DNA from: Hydrogenoanaerobacterium saccharovorans
GTDB lineage: Bacteria > Bacillota > Clostridia > Oscillospirales > Ruminococcaceae
Length of the DNA stretch: 64,000 nt
Assembly (NCBI RefSeq): GCF_003814745.1
Contig: NZ_RKRD01000004.1
Coordinates: 1 to 64,000, forward strand
Direction: 5' to 3'
Shown: piece by piece, positions 59,901-64,000 of the stretch
How the letters are laid out: each line of letters opens with the position of its first letter
Numbering within the stretch: position 1 is the first letter of the stretch
Notes under the pieces: generated by a model
The model's database searches: none
Told to the model about the DNA's origin: nothing
Seen by the model: the letters and a program-made list of their open reading frames with translations, nothing else
Program-made: the position numbers and the translations under genes

Positions 59901-62900
59901 TTTGCCAGTGTAAACATTAATTTGTTTTGAAATTGAATTCCCGCTTTCAAAAATTTCAGCGTCGGTTTCGATTGAAATTTTTGCATTCGGTTCAACTGCT
60001 TCAGCTCTCATTAAAACTGAAGAACCGGATGTGGTGATGGTATAATCTTGAGTTTCGGGAGTAAATAAAGGTGATAAATTAAGATTTTCTGTTTCTAACG
60101 ATAACAAGTCTGCGTTATCTTCTTGCGGAACAGTAATATTTACTGTATAAGTTTTTACTTTGCTAATGTTTTCTGCTTTGACAATAATTACAACTTTGTT
60201 TAATCCCGCTTTCAAATCTGCAGTGTGTGAAGTTACCCCGTTAATGGTTATTACTGCTTTTGCACGAGGATCTGCTGCAACAGCTTCAAAAGAGACATTT
60301 TTTAACTCAGAAATAATACGATAGGTTTGTATTGCCGAATCAAAGCCAGAAATACTTGTCCCGTCCATTTTTAGGTCAGATAGATCTGCATTTGGAGATG
60401 CGATTCTACTAAATGAAATTCTATAATATTTTGTTGTAATTCCATCTTCGGCTCTTGTTCTGATTTCGATGTAATTGAGCCCTGCTACAGCGGGAATATT
60501 CAGTTCTGTTACGCTATCTGATGTAAAATCGGTAAGTGTTTTACCGTTTGCAATAACAGAAACTAGAGTAGTGCTTTGACTTGCAGCTGCAGACAATGTA
60601 AGGGCAGTTTGTTCTGCGGATACATTCGTATTGTAGAACATTTGATTCTTATTAAATTCAAAAGTTCCGTTAATGCCGTTTAGTATCATTGACTCCAAAA
60701 AGGCATCACTGTTTGCAATACGGTTTATCTTTACAGAATATGTCTTTGTAGTAGTTTTATCCGGTGCAGTAACCGTAATTGTTAAAGTACTCTTCCCTTT
60801 GGGCACATCAAACAATGTTCCGCTTTGAATTGCAGTACCATCCAGCTGAATAGAAACTGCTGCAGATGTTTCCATCGATTTTGCAGATACAGCCAACTGC
60901 GCTACAGAAGAAGGAATGGTAACGTTGTAAGCAGTTACATCCGCATTAAATTCCGGTGATAGCGTTGCACCCGCTATTGCCAGACTTTCGAGATTTGCAT
61001 TGTTAGCAATCGCTGTACGTGCAGGAATTTGATATGCACTAGAGCGAATGCTAGAACCGGCTTTTCCCCATTTATCAACGGGAACAATTTCTGCTTTTGC
61101 ATATTTTGAGGCATATGCAGGCAAAATAGAAAGCGTTTTTTGCGTTGCATTTTCAATTAATTTGTAAACGCCATCCGTGCTGTCTGCAATATACCAGCGG
61201 TACAAAGATGTGCCTTCCGCATCGTTGTCGACATCTTGATATTTGTAGTTTACTGTCAGTGTAGCATCGTCTACCTTCGCAATAGCTGCATCGGTAGCGG
61301 TAGGTGCATTGTTTGCATCAACAAATGATATTTTATTTCCATCAACTTTAAAATCTTCAAAAGTAAACTGGGTATTTGAAGGTGAATTAGTAGCAATTAA
61401 GCCTATTTTAAAGCTGGAGCCCAATGAGTTATTTGTAACCTCTCTAATCTTTGTCCAATTAATTTCATCTGTTGAATAGTATCCGGTAAAGGTGGTTCCG
61501 GATTTCACCAGTTTTAAGTAAATTACATTCTCACTGATATCATTTAACCGAGGGTCTTCTGCCGCAGAACCATTGGTTTCTGTTGTTACTGCCAATTTGG
61601 GCGAGCCGCCGTTATGTTTTCTCTCTACCATTACATAGTTGTCATGATCCTTAAAGAATACAATGCCGGCTTCTTCGTAATCGCTTGCCGTTTTATTGTT
61701 GAGTTTTACGGTGGTTTCAAAATCGACTTTTCCTACGGGGATATCAGTAAGAAATACGTTTGTCGCGCCGCTTCCGGTTGCCCAAGAGCCACCCTGCTTT
61801 GCGGTAATCGTAAGTTTGTCATCATTCGATACCGACCATGAATTTTGGTCTTTTTCTACTGTCCACAAACTCGATTTTCCGCTCTTAGGCTTTGTGATGG
61901 TAATTAGTTTTGTGCCGTAAACACTGGCATCCGCAGCGGAGGTTGCCACTACTTCGACAACACCGTAAGAAGATGCTGTGAGTAAACCATCGTTATTAAT
62001 TGTTGCAACAGAGGTAATGTTCTTTGTGTAAGCATCTCTTACTCGCCATATAACCGACTGTTCTTTATCGGCTGGCTTAACATCGGCGCTGAATTGCATC
62101 GTACCGTTTACAGAATCGATGGTATTGCCCGCAGATAGTACTTCAACCGAAGTTGGGGCATTCTCCCCAGTAGCAGTACCTGTTACCGTAAAGGTGATTT
62201 TATTGGATTCAAATACACGTGCGCCTGAAACAGTATAGGCATAAATCTCTGCAGTGCCTGCTGATTTGCCAGTTACCAGTCCATTTGCATCCACTGTAGC
62301 AACATTTTCATTCGTGCTCATGTACTGAATAGAACCAACAGGAGATTTTTGATTGTTTTGCCCGATTTTTACGTCATCATCCTCAACTTGGATATCTCCT
62401 GCTGTTGTATATTGCCCCAAATTGATGCGTTGGTTAAAGCCTGCATCATAAGTGTTGTTTTTTACTTGTACATTCTTACATGCCTCAAAATAGTAGACTG
62501 CATTATTAAATTGAGTGCCGTTACTAACCAATGTAGTAGCTTTCGAACTCCCCGCTACGATTGTTTGTGAATCTGCTGATAACGCTAGCTCAATATTGGG
62601 ATTGTAACGGTTGATAATATTGTTTTGAATTGTTAAGCCATTTACACTTTTCGTATCGAAAATAGTTTGATTGCTTTCAATATTAAAAGTATTATCCTCA
62701 ATTAACATGTTGCTATGTATTTGATGAGATGGATCATTACTGCCTGTGGGGAATACATAAATTGTACTTCCGCTGGGCCTATCAAATACATTGTTTCGAA
62801 TTATAACATTCTCGGTATGGCCAGATTCATACCAACCTTGTGCATCACAAGAAATAAAGATGCTTGACATTCCCATTGCATCAAAATAATTGTCCTCAAT

Positions 62901-64000
62901 AACAATCGGCTTTCTGGTAGAAACCAGAACACCTCTGGTTGGTGTTTCAATAAACCGATTGTTCCTGATTTCTACTTCCGGAGTATATGTAACATTTTCT
63001 ACAACAAAACTATTATTTCCTCCGGTAATACCCTCTACAGGTCTATCCAAAGTAATCCTAATTGTATCCAAGCTGCCTTCTTTGGGTCCATCTACGGCAA
63101 CAACGGTTCTTTCTGAATCCTGTACAGGAATCATCGTTCCCTTAGTTGAGAAATCCACTATATCGCCAACATAATATTGGGGGAAACCAGCTGTTTCATT
63201 GTGACGGTATTTCAGTTCAAAAGTCTTCTTATCTGCGCTGACGGTATTAACCGTTAAAAACGTGCCGTGAACATTAATTGGATCATCGTGAGGATTAGAA
63301 AATTCACAGTTTTTTATGGTTACTTTGCCGCCAATCGAGGACATCTGAATGAAATCGGCAAAGCCTGCAGTTGTTCTGCCTGTACCGGGGCGAGCCTTAA
63401 AATCCACATTATCAATCGTTATGTCTTTAGATAATTGGCCCACCATACCAAACCCATGCAAGAAGTGCGCATTGATATCTTTAACGGTAATGTTTTGGCT
63501 CTCCCAAAATAATGTACCGGGTGTAGTACGGGTGGTATTTCTCATCTGAAAACAGTACCCAACTTGTGGACCTTCGCCACTGTTATAAGTAAACTTCAAA
63601 CGATTATTGCCTAAATCCGTAATACTTTTAACATTGCTAAATAGCGTATTGCTACCCCGCCAAGTTTTACCTGATATCGTGTCAAAAATCTGCGTATAGG
63701 CAAGTTTTCCACTCCCCTGCCAGTAAGGAGTTTTTGTTACAGGGCCTACCTCGCCCTTCCAATTAATTGTATTGCCGCTGATTGTATAATTGTAGCACTC
63801 AGGCACATATGCAATAATTGCATTTTCTCCCGCTACTTTTGATTCAACTGTAACATCCACCACAGATGGACTGGCATGGTCAAAGCTGAAGTTGTTGAAT
63901 GTTACATTCGTTGAACGAATGGTTGCGAACGTTGTAATGTCCCCATGATACATAAATAGAGAGTCCCCGCCATCAATGGTTACATTTTTCATATCTTCAA
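56916..64000 (-). CDS. giant surface GH110-like alpha-1,3-galactosidase, 5' end outside the window
   Basis: The frame is open to the window edge, so the start and signal peptide are missing; numbering is from the ATG at 63992. Residues 1-520 form a right-handed beta-helix with GH110 features: VTIDGGDSLFMYHG, FADFIQMSS and the Asp pair in NPHDDPINVHG (near 235). Then follow two Big_2 domains (535-700), a concanavalin-like domain (704-887), a beta domain, four cadherin-like beta-sandwiches (997-1389), an NPCBM carbohydrate-binding domain (1391-1540), an Ig domain (1642-1745), a Big_4 domain (1750-1830), three FIVAR repeats (1831-2046), the surface module (about 2065-2237), NPETGG (2262-2267), a TM helix (2334-2352) and a KRKSIHK tail. 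It should remove alpha-1,3-linked galactose (as on blood-group B or linear B glycans) at the cell surface; family assignment is from motif memory. Confidence 0.8.
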   Translation of the reverse strand, partial: EDMKNVTIDGGDSLFMYHGDITTFATIRSTNVTFNNFSFDHASPSVVDVTVESKVAGENAIIAYVPECYNYTISGNTINWKGEVGPVTKTPYWQGSGKLAYTQIFDTISGKTWRGSNTLFSNVKSITDLGNNRLKFTYNSGEGPQVGYCFQMRNTTRTTPGTLFWESQNITVKDINAHFLHGFGMVGQLSKDITIDNVDFKARPGTGRTTAGFADFIQMSSIGGKVTIKNCEFSNPHDDPINVHGTFLTVNTVSADKKTFELKYRHNETAGFPQYYVGDIVDFSTKGTMIPVQDSERTVVAVDGPKEGSLDTIRITLDRPVEGITGGNNSFVVENVTYTPEVEIRNNRFIETPTRGVLVSTRKPIVIEDNYFDAMGMSSIFISCDAQGWYESGHTENVIIRNNVFDRPSGSTIYVFPTGSNDPSHQIHSNMLIEDNTFNIESNQTIFDTKSVNGLTIQNNIINRYNPNIELALSADSQTIVAGSSKATTLVSNGTQFNNAVYYFEACKNVQVKNNTYDAGFNQRINLGQYTTAGDIQVEDDDVKIGQNNQKSPVGSIQYMSTNENVATVDANGLVTGKSAGTAEIYAYTVSGARVFESNKITFTVTGTATGENAPTSVEVLSAGNTIDSVNGTMQFSADVKPADKEQSVIWRVRDAYTKNITSVATINNDGLLTASSYGVVEVVATSAADASVYGTKLITITKPKSGKSSLWTVEKDQNSWSVSNDDKLTITAKQGGSWATGSGATNVFLTDIPVGKVDFETTVKLNNKTASDYEEAGIVFFKDHDNYVMVERKHNGGSPKLAVTTETNGSAAEDPRLNDISENVIYLKLVKSGTTFTGYYSTDEINWTKIREVTNNSLGSSFKIGLIATNSPSNTQFTFEDFKVDGNKISFVDANNAPTATDAAIAKVDDATLTVNYKYQDVDNDAEGTSLYRWYIADSTDGVYKLIENATQKTLSILPAYASKYAKAEIVPVDKWGKAGSSIRSSAYQIPARTAIANNANLESLAIAGATLSPEFNADVTAYNVTIPSSVAQLAVSAKSMETSAAVSIQLDGTAIQSGTLFDVPKGKSTLTITVTAPDKTTTKTYSVKINRIANSDAFLESMILNGINGTFEFNKNQMFYNTNVSAEQTALTLSAAASQSTTLVSVIANGKTLTDFTSDSVTELNIPAVAGLNYIEIRTRAEDGITTKYYRISFSRIASPNADLSDLKMDGTSISGFDSAIQTYRIISELKNVSFEAVAADPRAKAVITINGVTSHTADLKAGLNKVVIIVKAENISKVKTYTVNITVPQEDNADLLSLETENLNLSPLFTPETQDYTITTSGSSVLMRAEAVEPNAKISIETDAEIFESGNSISKQINVYTGKNTIKVIVTASNGKTTKTYNIVVNSESSTYLSDMEWESANSGDSSWNSGNPAKDTGWEGYEMSLTGSDGQKVTYQKGIGTHANSTIVYNVAGKGFTRFRSDIGVSYKKNTSSEPHLVFEVLVDDASRYTSKTMLGNTPYETIDLDITNANKVTLKVTQSPNIWSAHGNWADAKFIGTSVEPPERYGVIIEEQPDAIIKTDKKLAAPGEIVTVNVSDINILKLFGSISVKEADDTATDVPVTQVTEDVPEGTWRYRFTMPAEAVKVKVELEQAPTSETPSIDKQPTAQTVTEGNPAVFSITASAADNGTLTYQWQMLTKEQDAVWADISGATNATYQIAKTTLEDSAKQFRCIVTNTKDSMVPTTATSNAAELTVNPSVKKIKSVANPVDITVTFGTHADKLNLPDTVIVTLENDTTAEVDVDWNTESYDGSKAGEYTFVGTLLPQAGIINSDNITAKIKVTVEEQTEQPSKDALLALIASAKEMAKDSKYTQESRDALTEAIKTAQAVADNNKATEQQIADVENALQTAINALEEVQPEKPSKEALLALIASAKEMAEDSKYTQASRDTLNKAIETAQVVADNDNATEQQIAEAEKALQTAIDALVKEQEPEKPSKEALLALIASAKEMAKDSKYTQASRDALTKAIETAQAVADNENATKQEIADAQKALQAAVKALVKQGGSDKPSGGSSEPEHRKHVEPNMVSSSDLTDKVASSSKGTDISVRNDYKVATGFLNELMKNKEKSVTLNGDWYSWTFDGKNVENNMPGVIWFDTRISTDSPNEDAIAKLTGEADTTNLYFSYEGNLPGETVIRVQLEKYAGKPVYVYYHNPEKGRLELIQADVKADNDGWIEFSITHCSDYVVSASAIKGAVKVTKPAPAPKAEPADEPQKEQTTAVNPETGGKDNTLAAVAVETAEKTEQPAVTEQAKVAVAENVEATAPKAEKIIAQADNLEEMNSSIPAVKKDFSYPIVIGGCVLLIAIAFQLIKRKSIHK
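57855..58502 (-). repeat. three tandem ~218-bp repeats encoding FIVAR domains
   Basis: Units start at 58502, 58286 and 58067 on the minus strand (72-73 codons each), all opening with PSK(D/E)ALLALIASAKEM. They are close to one another but differ from the DKS-type repeats of the first giant protein. Confidence 0.8.

Noticed and set aside
1..64000. tRNA, rRNA, insertion sequences, prophage or CRISPR
   Set aside because: No cloverleaf, rRNA motif, transposase, integrase or repeat-spacer array was seen on either strand; this is by reading only, without a search tool.

Overview
The window looks like chromosome of a low-GC, Gram-positive anaerobe of the Clostridia, probably a gut Oscillospiraceae/Ruminococcaceae-type glycan user. 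The basis is AGGAGG ribosome sites, TTGACA-17-TATAAT promoters, lipoprotein solute-binding proteins, giant surface glycosidases with C-terminal membrane anchors, FrlB/FrlD-type Amadori catabolism and a lactococcin-972-type bacteriocin locus. No rRNA, tRNA, CRISPR array, insertion sequence or prophage was seen.

Layout. 1-9320: a giant secreted GH2 beta-galactosidase with lectin-like, discoidin, metallophosphoesterase and FIVAR domains, split by a 2-nt insertion. 9450-11614: accessory stretch with copy 1 of a structured-RNA element, a sugar-ABC ATPase remnant, small membrane peptides and a probable type I toxin-antitoxin locus. 11922-23823: peptidoglycan amino-sugar salvage (ABC importer without ATPase, MurQ, esterase, MurR-like regulator, NamZ, NagZ, MurK, two acyltransferases). 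23915-38258: two divergent fructosamine (Amadori product) operons. The minus-strand one is DeoR-linked with an RbsABC-type importer; the plus-strand one has the frlB-O-N-M-D order plus a GntR regulator. 38347-47511: a minus-strand cluster of FGGY kinase, polyol dehydrogenase, FAD oxidoreductase, hydantoinase-like protein and transporter, with a divergent ROK regulator; its substrate is unknown. 47639-50761: a C_GCAxxG_C_C protein, a TehA/TDT-like transporter and an AAA/DUF4143 ATPase. 50851-54746: a lactococcin-972-type bacteriocin with its membrane protein and ABC ATPase. 55074-56177: an unrecognised protein. 56362-56744: copy 2 of the RNA element. 56865-64000: a giant GH110-like alpha-galactosidase that runs off the window.

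How it fits together: the two giant enzymes would strip beta- and alpha-linked galactose from host or dietary glycans at the cell surface and share one C-terminal surface module (FIVAR repeats, a conserved beta-rich domain, NPETGG, TM). NamZ and NagZ carry no signal peptide, so the 12-23 kb cluster probably imports a muropeptide disaccharide and splits it inside the cell. The two Amadori operons share a divergent 600-bp control region but differ in transporter type and regulator, which suggests two related substrates.

Most notable: a ~340-bp element present twice with its own promoter, terminator and covarying hairpins (candidate undescribed ncRNA); a type I toxin-antitoxin pair; a repeated DeoR operator and a repeated MurR box placed on matched promoters; and the NPETGG motif displaced from the membrane anchor in both giant proteins. 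All calls come from reading the sequence; no database search was run.
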